This document shows, piece by piece, positions 13,601 to 22,640 of a stretch of DNA of 22,640 nucleotides. The stretch comes from Reticulomyxa filosa (Eukaryota > Foraminifera > Reticulomyxidae). Position 1 is the stretch's first letter. Every line of letters starts with the position of its first letter. Both the position numbers and the translations under genes were made by a program. The stretch covers positions 1-22,640 of the forward strand of contig ASPP01009867.1 of assembly GCA_000512085.1 (NCBI GenBank), given 5' to 3'. Below the pieces are notes generated by a model. The model saw only the letters and a list, made by a program, of their open reading frames with translations. It did not search any database and was not told the origin of the DNA.

Positions 13601-16600
13601 CGAAAGTGAATCAAACCAATTGTAAATTTGACGTGTTGATTACAACAGCGCAAGTGATCAATAGCGATAAAAAACGATTGAATTGGGACAAAATCAAATG
13701 GCAATGTATAATCGTAGATGAAGCACATTGTTTAAAAAGTCGATCTGTGTTACTTTATAAAAATTTAGTTACATTCAAACATCCTCAAATCCATCAGTTT
13801 CAAACGCATGTGGTTTTAATGACCGGAACACCGATTCAAAACAATGTCAAAGAGCTATTCAGTTTGCTCCATTTTTTAGACCCGAAAGAATTTGCCTCCG
13901 AGCAATTATTTTTGTTGTCCTTTCCACCGGATAAGTTACATGAATGCCAAAAAGAATTGAAGCAGTGTTTGCAACCGAGATTATTACAGCGTTACAAATC
14001 ATTAGTAGAAAAGAATTTGCAAAATCGTGAAGAGAAAATTGTTTGGGTGGAATTAACCTTTTTCCAAAAAAAATGGTATCGCGCATTGTATGAAAAAAGT
14101 TATGATCAATTACGAAAACTAGGCTCCAAATCATCATTGCTGAATGTATCGATTCAATTGCGCAAATGCTGCAATCATCCTTTCCTCCTTCCGGACGTGG
14201 AAGAAACAATATCACCCGAAGGCATATCCCAAACGGTTCTGTGGGAAAACTTGATCAAGGCCAGCGGCAAATTAGTGTTGTTGGACAAACTGTTGCCCAA
14301 ATTACAACTCGAAGGTCGTCGCGTACTCATCTTTTCTCAAATGACTCGACTGTTGGATATCATTGAAGATTTTTTAGTATATCGACAATACCAATACGAA
14401 CGATTGGATGGAGGCGTCACTGGCGCTTCTCGACAAGAAGCTATTGATCGTTTCACTGTCAACAATGATATCTTTGCATTTTTATTGAGCACACGCGCTG
14501 GAGGTGTTGGTATCAATTTAATGGCTGCTGATACTGTTATCATTTATGACAGCGATTGGAATCCCATGAACGACATTCAGGCCATTGCCAGAGCTCATCG
14601 TATTGGACAAACCAAACAAGTCAATGTTTACCGCTTGGTTACACGAAATACGTATGAAGAAGGTAAAACAACGCAGAAATATAAGAGAACTAGGGATACC
14701 TCTCCGTGTCTTTTACACTCCATAACAAACTTTTATTTTCTGGGATTTTTTTTATTTTAAAAAACAACTTAAAAGGAATGTTTAAGAGGGCCGACCAAAA
14801 ATTAGCGTTAAACAAGGTAGTAATGGGTGATGTTCAAGATTTAAGCAAAACGGAAATTGATCAAATGCTGAGGAAAGGCGCCATCAGTATCTTTTTGAAA
14901 GACAAAGAAACAGACAATGAAATTGAAAAATTTGCCAATGCAAGCATCGACGAAATTTTGTCAACTCGTTGCGAAGCTGTTGCCAATGATGATGAGAATA
15001 GTGAAGCTGATGAAAAAAACAAAAAGGTACATAGCAATAGAGAAGGCGCAATGTTCAGTGAGGCTCACTTTGCTGCCAATGATGAAGATATTCATATCAA
15101 TTGGGACGCCGAAGATTTTTGGGAAAGAGTTATTGATGATAATCGACCAGAAAATAAAGACAATGTAGCTGCAGAAGCAGATTCATATCCCACGAAAGAA
15201 ATTCAAGGTTATATATTTTGTGTGTATGTGTGTGCTGTTTACAAGAGTCCAAGGTAATGCATTTTTAAAAGAAACATATAACACATAAAAAAATCTTGGT
15301 AAATTTGTATGTTCACCAACAGCCAAAGAAGCTCCTAATGTAAAAGCAAAAAGCGCTGATAATAGTCATAATGCGAAATCGAGAAAAGGTAAGGAATGTT
15401 CGTTATTGGAAGCATTGTTGGTATGCACGTATGGACAATGGTACGACATTTACAACAGATTGTCGCCAAGTGAAAAAGCACAATTGGATTTGCATTTAAC
15501 TAAAGAGACAGAGAACAAAGAACAAGAAAAGACAGAGAATGAAGAACAAGAAAAGACCGTTGCACCAAGTGTGCTCAACAAAACTGAAGCAAAAGACTGC
15601 ATTTCAAGCGAAATATGCTCTCGACTGAGACAAGCGGTCATCGAAACCCTTGCGTACATGCTGCAGTTGGTGAAACCAGAGTTGCGCTTTGAGCTATTAC
15701 GATCAAGGGAGGCGTGGTTATGCGATCCTTTGTTTGTAAAGGATGCTATTGACACGTACATTGATCAATTGTTTGCAAAAAAGAGGTTACGCGCACTAAT
15801 GGATACAGCCAACGAATATAAAAAAAAGTCACGGCATTGTCCAAGAATGAAAAAGAAAAGCAGGTTGACAGGCGCAGAAAGAGCGCAAAGAAAGGCTATT
15901 GCACTACTTTGCGTTGTAAGCGTTGGATAGATGATGAAAACACTACTCCTTTGGCTACATGTTGCTCCACCTGTGTGGAAAATTCGAATAAGTTTCATGA
16001 TGTGAAATGTGACCGTCGCTATGCGAAGCAGTTCATTTGGGAGTGTGTGGAAGCAATCAAATTGAAATGTCGCTCTAGCTTCAAGTCGGAAAATAAAGGC
16101 ACGGTTCGAATTGATGAAGCATTGGTCCGGGATGAATTGGTCCACCATCCTGTTGAAGTGATATTAATGAACATACGGCCGTGTATTATCGATAAAGAAC
16201 ATCTCAAAAACTTACTTACCACCAAAGCCTGTGGAGACATCAAAGCAATTGTACAACAGTTGGAGAAGATATTTATTTTGCGAGGTTTATTCACTAGTGT
16301 TTTGGGTCTCGACATGGATTGTTGTCAAGAGATTGGAAAGGGAGGATTTCCTGTGGACGAGGCTCTAGACAAACTGCGTGCACTTCCTTTGTGGACTGAG
16401 TCCAAATTTGCAAAGTCCATGCCAGATTGGTGGAACAAAGATTGTGATTGCAATTTGCTCAAAGGAACTTTAATCCGTGGCTGGGGCTGTATTTCCGAAA
16501 TGTGGGCCAATGAACATGGATTTACGGATATGTGTTCAGTTTGTAACTCGCTTTTTTTTTTTTTTTGCTATTGTTTGTGTGAGTTTTGTTTTTATCCTTT

Positions 16601-17898
16601 TGTACTGTGGAAAATGAAAAAAAAAAATAGAAAAGGAAGCAATGGATCGCAAGCAAAAAACAAATTTCTCGTCTTGGCTCACTTGTTTGCTACTTTCGTA
16701 AGGCTGTTCGAACTGCTCATCAAGAGTATCATGACGCACAAAAAAAAAAAGCCGCTGCACAAATTCTGGAGGCGGCAACTGTGAAAAAATTGCCACCTGT
16801 GGAAGCCGCTGTGGAAAAAAGTGTTGATCTATCCTCGACAAAAAAAAAGAAAAAGAAAAAACCACATGCAAAGAATGACGAAAACAAACCCGATCCCCCG
16901 TGCGTGACTCCAGTACCGCTTAAAATTGCCCAACGAGAGATACTATGCTTGGGAACAGTCGAGTATAAGAATCCCAATTATCATACCAAGAAATTTATTT
17001 TTCCGATCGGTTATAAGATCAGACAGATGCTCCCATCTTTGCAACATAAAAATAAGACCTGTCATTACACAGCCGAAATTGAACGAGGCACTGCCGACAA
17101 AGAAGGAGAACAAGACACTCCAACCTTTGTCATCACATGTGAAGATTTTGCTGGATTTCGAATTGAAGATAAATCAAGCTCTGTAGCATGGCAGAAATTG
17201 ATGAACCAAATTAACGAATTTACTCGGGAAACCAAACCTGATACATCGGACACAATACACAAATCCAGTGAATTAGAAGACAAAACCAAAGTAGAGAATG
17301 TAAACACAAGCGATGCAAAAGAAGAAGAAAAAACGTCACCGATAACTGAAAAAGAAAATGTGGATCTTACGGAATCCAAAACTGATGACAAGGCTGCGAC
17401 TGAAACCTTACCGTATTTTTTTTTTTAAAGAAGACATAAATAAACAAATAAATCATTGATTTTTTTGTCTGTTTGATTAATAGTCAAATTAATGGCTTTG
17501 TAAAAATGGGACTGAAACTAAGTAAAGTCATCCGTGCAGTTGAATTTTTAGAAAATGCTGAAATGTGCAAAAAATACGAGTTTCAGTTTCGTCGGGTCGC
17601 ACATCAACAAATTGATTACAAAAAAAAGACCCGCAAGCACAAAAAAGAAGCAAATGATGAAAATAGTTCATCTGCCACAAGCAAAAAAAAAAAGAAGAAA
17701 AAAAAATCGAAAGAGGTAACATCATCCGCAGAGAACGAAGCGCGACCTGAGAACACCACAAAGACAACTATGCGTTCACGTAAAAGAAAATTGGCGGAAA
17801 TAACTCAAACCGATCTTCCTGCTTCCAAAAATGATGCTTCCAATGAAGGAGAGTCGTCAGTGCCTGAAAATAAACGCGCAAGGCTAAGCGAAACATAA
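10604..17898 (+). CDS. CHD6-9-class (CHD7/Kismet-like) chromodomain helicase with C-terminal FYRN-FYRC module
   Basis: This is an ATP-dependent nucleosome remodeller acting in the nucleus. Predicted exons: 10604-10734, 10850-10959, 11120-11407, 11601-12707, 12761(or 12758)-14662, 14776-15207, 15323-15827, 15872-16538 (or a frameshift at 15828), 16631-17412 and 17484-17898; about 2,110-2,130 residues. Order of parts: acidic N-terminus with an Asp run; Tudor/Agenet-like segment (about 184-310); Glu-rich tract (about 405-440); chromodomain 1 (KYLIKYF...CEWLTKEE, about 520-545); chromodomain 2 (FNPLYLQIDRII...LYLVKWTNIQYDEATWE, about 565-645); SNF2 ATPase with DEMGLGKT, DEAH, MTGTPIQN, STRAGGVGIN and ARAHRIGQ; post-helicase LSKTEIDQMLRKGA; ALLVCTYGQWYDI; and WWNKDCDCNLLKG...GWG, matching the CHD6-9 SANT-like WWD..D..LL.G segment. 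After this come a Lys/Ala-rich stretch, FYRN-FYRC (about 1816-2011) and a basic tail. The exact 11601 acceptor and the 15828 junction are uncertain; class assignment is firm. Confidence 0.92.
10991..11018. repeat. CA/TA dinucleotide microsatellite in a CHD-gene intron
   Basis: ACACATACACA grades into a run of (AT)n inside the intron 10960-11119. It is a simple repeat, probably length-polymorphic, without a proposed role. Confidence 0.75.
11314..11335 (+). repeat. Coding GAC/GAT trinucleotide repeat (Asp run) in the CHD gene
   Basis: Five GAC codons followed by GAT codons encode seven consecutive Asp residues in exon 3 of the CHD gene. The tract sits in an acidic, low-complexity N-terminal region and could vary in length. 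Confidence 0.8.
11477..11495. repeat. (TTTA)n microsatellite in a CHD-gene intron
   Basis: About four and a half TTTA units occur within the predicted intron 11408-11600. No function is proposed. Confidence 0.7.
12708..12760 (+). other. Short intron inside the chromodomain region with a NAGNAG acceptor
   Basis: The donor GTGAGT at 12708 is a perfect consensus, and the acceptor is CAGCAG at 12755-12760. Removing 50 or 53 nt restores the reading frame and joins KEEILKIG to HTRLIKRV. This aligns with the CHD7/CHD8 linker between chromodomain 1 and the FNPxY segment at matching length. Without splicing the frame ends at TGA 12773-12775. The two acceptors differ by one codon. Confidence 0.75.
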
Positions 17899-18267
17899 AT
17901 ATACCTCAGAGCTGAAAGACGTTATTGTTTTGTGGAATTTGTTATTTTCTCTATACTTAATGTTGCTGGTGCATTGTTAACAAAGTGTGTATTAACTTCT
18001 TCTGGAACTCGTTTTGTTTATTCTGTTCTTTTATTTAAGTTAGGAAAGATTCTAATGGCCAAATATGAGTGCTTTTTTTTTGGATAACTTGAGTGGATAT
18101 TTGAAAACTCGAAATCTTTCAATATTGCTTTTTTTTATCTTGGCAGACCAGTTTATGCTTTGCTGTTAAAATTTTTTGAATGCATGGGTAAGGGATTTGT
18201 TGGGCGTTTTATTGATATGAAATGGAGTACTGAATAATTGACTTAAAGCGTTTAAACATTAAAAAAG
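17899..18267. other. Tail-to-tail intergenic spacer
   Basis: This 369-nt AT-rich spacer separates the 3' ends of the CHD gene (plus) and the oxygenase gene (minus). A minus-strand AATAAA lies at 18208-18213; on the plus strand only an ATTAAA near 18257 is seen. No coding sequence or structured RNA is evident. Confidence 0.6.
18208..18213 (-). promoter_or_regulatory. Candidate polyadenylation signal of the oxygenase gene
   Basis: AATAAA on the minus strand lies about 55 nt beyond the oxygenase stop codon, a plausible position for a short 3' UTR. It is supported only by motif and position. Confidence 0.5.
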
Positions 18268-20406
18268 TCATTCTTTTAACCACTCGTCAAACAATTCATT
18301 TTGTTTATGTGGGTACAGCCATAGCAATATTTTAATTATAAAAGAAACACAAAGCCTTGAGTGAATCTGATGCAGCTTTCGTAGTGCCCTTTCTTTTCTA
18401 ATGCATGCCATAAATTGTGCAACAGTTGTCCATTTTTCCACATTGTCAGATGTTTTGTAATCGTCATTACTGTCAAAGTGAATGCATACCTCATTTTTAT
18501 TTTTGTGTTCATCCTCATTACTATTTTGTGTTTCAGTGAAATCAATGGGATCAGTTTGCATTAATTTCAAACATGTTTCTAATTGCAATACAGGAATTTT
18601 TATATTGTCATTTAATCTTAAGAAGTAGGGCATGGAGAATCTGGGAGCACTCAAATCTCTGGCCAAGTTCATATTCACACGATGAAATAAGGGTTGATAA
18701 AAAGATCCAGTAATGCACGAAAGTGTGTATCCTGGTCACAATACACAATCTAATTCAATATGATGCCTCTCTTGTTTTCACTTTACAAAAAAAACCTGAA
18801 TGAACAAGCAAGTCATTTTCATTCAATAAAGAGTCAATATCAATCCATTGATTAGCACCCGATAGACACACCTCCAACCCAGAAGTAGAGGCCTTTGGTG
18901 AGAGAGTAACAACTCCCAAATCACAGTGTGGATAATAGGTCAATTTCGAATTGTAATCGCTGGCAATTTTCTGAGAAGATTTGGAAGGACTCCTGTGGGA
19001 ATTGTTTTTGGTATGATTGCCATATTACATGTGGTTTGACTCTACACTAATGCGCGACATAATCGCAGAATCAATGCAAAAATAAAAAATAAACGGAGAT
19101 AATAACTTTGATTGCAAAAAATTAGGACTAGGATAATGCAATACTCGAAGACACGATTGTTCATCGCAGTCTTTCTTCCAATCCAATTGTTCGCTCAAAT
19201 GGAGACTCTTTAATTCTTTGGATCGTAACTCACCATATTTCAACAAAATACTAGTCACTTCACAGGATACCTCATACAAAGAGTTGTTCACCTACCACAT
19301 AATCAATCAAAACGGAAACGTATATACTTCACGTATTCATTTTTCAAAAATGAATGCCATTGAGCAACGACAAAAAAAAAAAGACCCAAATGAGCAATTT
19401 GCACATATATGTGGTTTTTGGTTCATACAAGTCGGCCTATTCCATGAATGCAATCACGAGTATTTACTAACGGCCAACTTTCGGTTTTCTTGCACGAGTG
19501 CATGTTTGCATGTGAGTGTGGAGATGAATGTGGCAACACAAATTCAATCAACTCTCGATGGAACCCTTCACATCGATATAAAAACTCTCCCTTACTTTCC
19601 GTTGACTTTTTTTGTTTGCTGTTGACGTCATGTTGCAAAAAAAAAGAAAAGGAATGGCTATATAATTGTCGAATTTGAGAATACAATGACAGCCAATCAC
19701 TGCCTTTGCAATTCGTCATCGGGGGATCATCCTCTGTCGCCGTACATGTTGTCGTCGTCATCGACGTCGGTTCACTTGGCATTTCTATTATTGCAAAACC
19801 ATTGATACGCATACTCTCCGCGAACTCACATTGGCGGTGAAAATTGTTCATCAGTTCCAAAAGGCTGACCCGAGCAAATTTGATTTGGGTTGTAGGTTTT
19901 TGCGATTTTGTCTGCCAAGTGATTGATATATGAAATCGAGGAAACAAAAGAAATGGAAGAGAAGAAAGAAATCAGCGAAAAATAAAATAAAATAAAAACT
20001 CAACTAAACATGGAATGGCAATGCTGGAATTTAACGAATGTTTAGGTGATTGTGTGTCATAAAATTGCAACCAAATTGCGTGCTGCTGAGTCATATGAAG
20101 GGATAAAAGAGGTCCATAACGTGCCGGACTTTGGATATTTATATCCTTCCTTCCAATCAATCCCATTCCTTGTGCCAATTTTTGCTCGACTTTGGAAGAA
20201 GATAAATCTCTTGTCAGAAATGTTGCACTAGACAACTCATTTTTCTTTGTAAAGAAATAAATCGATACTGGGCGCAAGTATCTGTAGTAACATGGGGACA
20301 CCAATATCACCAAACAGTACGTTACGCACGCGTATGTTCCGAGGTAATAGCACGCAAAAAATATCAATACGCCCGTAAAAATATTTATTCCCAAAAGAAG
20401 CTTCAT
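18268..20406 (-). CDS. 2-oxoglutarate/Fe(II)-dependent oxygenase, isopenicillin-N-synthase-like, membrane-anchored
   Basis: Five minus-strand exons (20406-20005, 19911-19540, 19291-19107, 18992-18796, 18731-18268) with matching phases give 1620 nt, or 539 residues. The N-terminus is strongly hydrophobic (about residues 2-45, one or two membrane helices, then RYLRP), so an endomembrane anchor is inferred. Exon 2 has FARVSLLELM and INGFAIIEM, the usual N-terminal part of this superfamily. Exon 3 has SCLRVLHYPSP. Exon 4 has YYPHCDLGVVTL with the HxD iron ligands H342 and D344, then GLEVCLSGANQW. Exon 5 has LFHRVN with the third ligand H402 and RFSMPYFLR, whose R416-x-S418 would bind 2-oxoglutarate. 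All cofactor residues are present and correctly spaced, so activity is expected; the substrate cannot be told. A Glu/Asp/Asn-rich insert lies at about 450-475. The first ATG of the open frame was used as the start. Confidence 0.9.
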
Positions 20407-20795
20407 TTAGCGATTCTTGTGCCTCGTTGAAATATTCTTAATTACAAAATAGACTTTTTTAAAAGACTGTAGGTGTCCTACAAAGAAAGTTTAGCAACAC
20501 ACAAACGAATCAGGCGCTAAACAAGAGTTTATAATATAACATATTGAAGTAAATGTTAAGCAAATTTAGGAGTATTATGATTAAATAGAAAAAGAACAAA
20601 ATCTTTCTTGTTTTTTTACTTCTCATTCTTTTATTTTTTTAAAACATATCTTGCGTTTTGCTTATACTGATAGAATTAGAGTTCTGTTTTTTTTGATAAC
20701 TTCAGTAAATAAAAAAAACTTTAGTGTTCTTTGTGTGAAAGAGAGTTGAATTCCATTTCATTTTGCGCTACTTGAATCCTAAAAAAAGTTTCATA
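20407..20795. other. Divergent promoter region
   Basis: This 389-nt AT-rich spacer lies between the minus-strand oxygenase start and the plus-strand start at 20796. It must contain both promoters. It has several T-runs and A-runs but no TATA box or initiator that stands out against the AT-rich background. Confidence 0.5.
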
Positions 20796-22527
20796 ATGAC
20801 AAGTCGTTATACAAAAACGATACTGAAAGGCTACAGTACCTCTGAGCTTCAAGAACTTGCCGCAGGGGAGGGGCTATTAATTCCTGGCAAGAAAAAAAAA
20901 ACAGTGATTTTAAGACATTTGTTTAGCCATTTCGGGATCGAAAATGACAAGAGTATTCAACAGCGAGAAAAGCGTTTGGTGGAAGCCTATTTTGACGCAT
21001 TTGTTCTTGCAGTTTCCAAAGTTCTGTAAAAAAAAAACAAACAAAAAATCAAAACAGCAAAACAAAAAATCGAACCAAAATTTTCAGGCTGATCGAGATA
21101 CGGAGTCTGTCCTTGCAATAATTTTGAGTCGAGTAAATAAGTCGTTTAAAATTGAACTTGGTATCGAGATAACGACCCAAGCGAGATTGGAGTTTGTGGA
21201 AAATTTGTGTAGTTATTGTCAAAAAAATGGGAAAGAAATAAAAGACTGCAAGCCTGATTATTATGCAACGCACTTTTTGTTTGACCAATTATCTCAATTG
21301 GAAAAAGTTATGTGTTTGCAAAGAAAACCAAAACATTTTTTTTGGGAAAAGAATAAAAATTTCTTAAAATATCAATTTTTTAAATAGAGTGCATTTTCAA
21401 ATAAAGTTGCGGATCCTGTGTTTGACGAATTGAATGGAATGTTGGCAGCATGGATATTGGTTGCAGTTTTGCATTTTTGTTGTCGTTGTTGTAGTGAAAT
21501 TTTTTCTAAAGAAACATTGACCCTCTTCTCTCTCTTTTCCAAACTTAAAAAATATGCACTTGCAAAACGTCCAGATCAAAAAAAAAAAAAAATTGGTTAA
21601 CAACAAAATTTCGACAGAGACTAGAAAAGATACTGGAAGGAACGTACAGTTCAAGCTCAGGATCGAGCACTCAGAACAAAGAAGGGTTTTTGATGTTTCG
21701 TGCTTATTTCACCAAAAGACACGCCGTGGTTGACCACTTGTGGAAAATCATTTACAATTGTTTAGTCATCATCAACTGTGAACAAAAGTTTGCCAAACCG
21801 GTAACAAAGCAAAAATTTTCCGAAATTTGCAATGTTTTGTACTATATACAAATTTTTTTTTTTTTTGTTTGTTTATTGTAAGTATGTGTGATGTCTTATG
21901 TAAATAAATAAATAAATAAAAGTATATATAACTGGATAACAAAACTCACAATTTTTGAGGGAAAAAAAAAAATGGGCCACGTATAGTGGATTCGTTTATT
22001 TTGTCAACAATCTATCAATGATAATCTTACTGCAAGGACGTCTCCGAAACCTTCGCTTTGCAGTCAAAGTGCATTGCCAACAACCTCGCGAGTTTGCCGT
22101 TTTTCGTCTATTCTCCCTGTCCTCTCTCTTTTTTTTTCCAGCGCTCGTGACTTAGAAATTGTTCATCTTGCTCATTTTACAAAAAATAAATCGGAATACA
22201 CAGATTCCGGTGGCAACGGCGGTACATATCGTCTATGATAATAACGCGTCAAATGAGTCACTGGAATGGGAGTTGCAAATGAAAGAGGCGACAATTGTGT
22301 CGTTGCAAGAGAAATTGAAGCTGCTACAATGGGAATTGGCAAATAGAGAAGCTAAGAACAGTTATAGTGACAGCTATAGCGACAGTTACTGCTACAGTTG
22401 TGATATGGGAGACAAGGAGATCAATGATTTACGCTCTTGTCCTAGTGATCTCAATTGCAGCTGGCAGTCACCTTCGTTTGCAACAAACGGTATGGACGTA
22501 GATTTTTCCAATATTTCTTTTGACTGA
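20796..22527 (+). CDS. Unrecognised multi-exon protein with SAP-like N-terminus and C-terminal coiled coil
   Basis: The first three exons are reasonably clear: 20796-21020, 21088-21306 and 21388 to about 21440, with phase-0 introns of 67 and 81 nt. Residues about 13-45 (YSTSELQELAAGEGLLIPGK...VILRHLF) resemble a SAP helix-extended-helix nucleic-acid-binding motif. The second exon is helical with no known motif. From 21441 on the chain is uncertain. An intron 21441-21574 would join phase-correctly to a frame reading NWLTTKFRQRLEKILEGTYSSS and continue to about 21833; alternatively the shift lies in the A15 run at 21578-21592. Between 21987 and 22200 three frames all look partly coding. The last exon ends at TGA 22525-22527 and contains a coiled coil (LEWELQMKEATIVSLQEKLK) and a Ser/Tyr/Asp repeat. 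It is possible that two genes are merged here. Function is unknown. Confidence 0.5.
21901..21920. repeat. (TAAA)5 microsatellite, probably intronic
   Basis: Five perfect TAAA units lie between coding segments of the last gene, just after a GTAAGTATGT that is a good donor candidate at about 21880. No function is proposed. Confidence 0.75.
22360..22400 (+). repeat. Coding 12-bp tandem repeat (SYSD units)
   Basis: Units close to AGYTAYAGYGAC repeat about three times and translate to SYSDSYSDSYCYSC in the last exon. Synonymous differences between units suggest an older duplication rather than a recent expansion. Confidence 0.7.
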
Positions 22528-22604
22528 TGCCACGAAAAGGGAACTCTAAAAGAACTTTCTCATTTCCTACGTAAATCTCATTTCGCTCTATTTTTCTGTT
22601 TATT

Positions 22605-22605
<1 letters not shown>

Positions 22606-22640
<35 letters not shown>
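22606..22640. repeat. Terminal poly-T tract
   Basis: Thirty-five T residues close the window about 80 nt after the last stop codon. The run most likely marks an assembly break at a homopolymer; it could also be an intergenic T-tract or a minus-strand poly-A tail copy. Confidence 0.8.

Noticed and set aside
22600-22640. Terminal poly-T as the tail of a retrotransposon on the minus strand
   Set aside because: No reverse transcriptase, SINE promoter or target-site duplication is visible, and long A/T runs are common throughout the window.

Overview
The window is AT-rich nuclear DNA from a eukaryote. Genes are split by short GT-AG spliceosomal introns (about 50-250 nt), TAA and TGA serve as stops in the standard code, and intergenic DNA is much more AT-rich than exons. 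The gene families (cyclic-nucleotide phosphodiesterase, MAPEG protein, MAP kinase, CHD-type remodeller, 2-oxoglutarate oxygenase) are eukaryotic. Their divergent sequences and the frequent A and T homopolymers suggest a protist; a rhizarian such as the foraminiferan Reticulomyxa is my best guess, but this is inference. The window opens in 20 A and closes in about 35 T, so it is probably a whole contig broken at homopolymers.

Layout: (1) 22-962, 3' part of a class I cyclic-nucleotide phosphodiesterase, plus strand. (2) 1285-2046, a two-exon MAPEG-family membrane protein. (3) 2047-4563, AT-rich gene-free DNA. (4) 4564-7129, an eight-exon MAP-kinase-like kinase with an unusual T-R-H activation lip. 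(5) 7130-8858, gene-free. (6) 8859-9584, an unrecognised protein with weak F-box-like and SPRY-like features. (7) 9585-10603, gene-free. (8) 10604-17898, a very large gene for a CHD6-9-class chromatin remodeller of about 2,110-2,130 residues. (9) 18268-20406, minus strand, a five-exon isopenicillin-N-synthase-like 2OG-Fe(II) oxygenase with an N-terminal membrane anchor. (10) 20796-22527, an unrecognised multi-exon gene with a SAP-like start, a coiled coil and a Ser/Tyr/Asp repeat near its end.

Most exon junctions were placed by matching intron phase and family alignment, and the coding lengths of the kinase (568 aa) and oxygenase (539 aa) close exactly. No operon-like or functional coupling between neighbours is visible; these look like independent genes. 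The CHD and oxygenase genes are tail to tail, and the oxygenase and the last gene are head to head across 389 nt.

The most striking observation is that the CHD6-9-type remodeller appears to end in a FYRN-FYRC module, a domain pair I associate with MLL/KMT2, TBRG1 and plant JmjC proteins, and carries Tudor/Agenet-like sequence before its chromodomains. The same gene needs one frame change at an A-run forming a textbook A_AAA_AAG heptamer.
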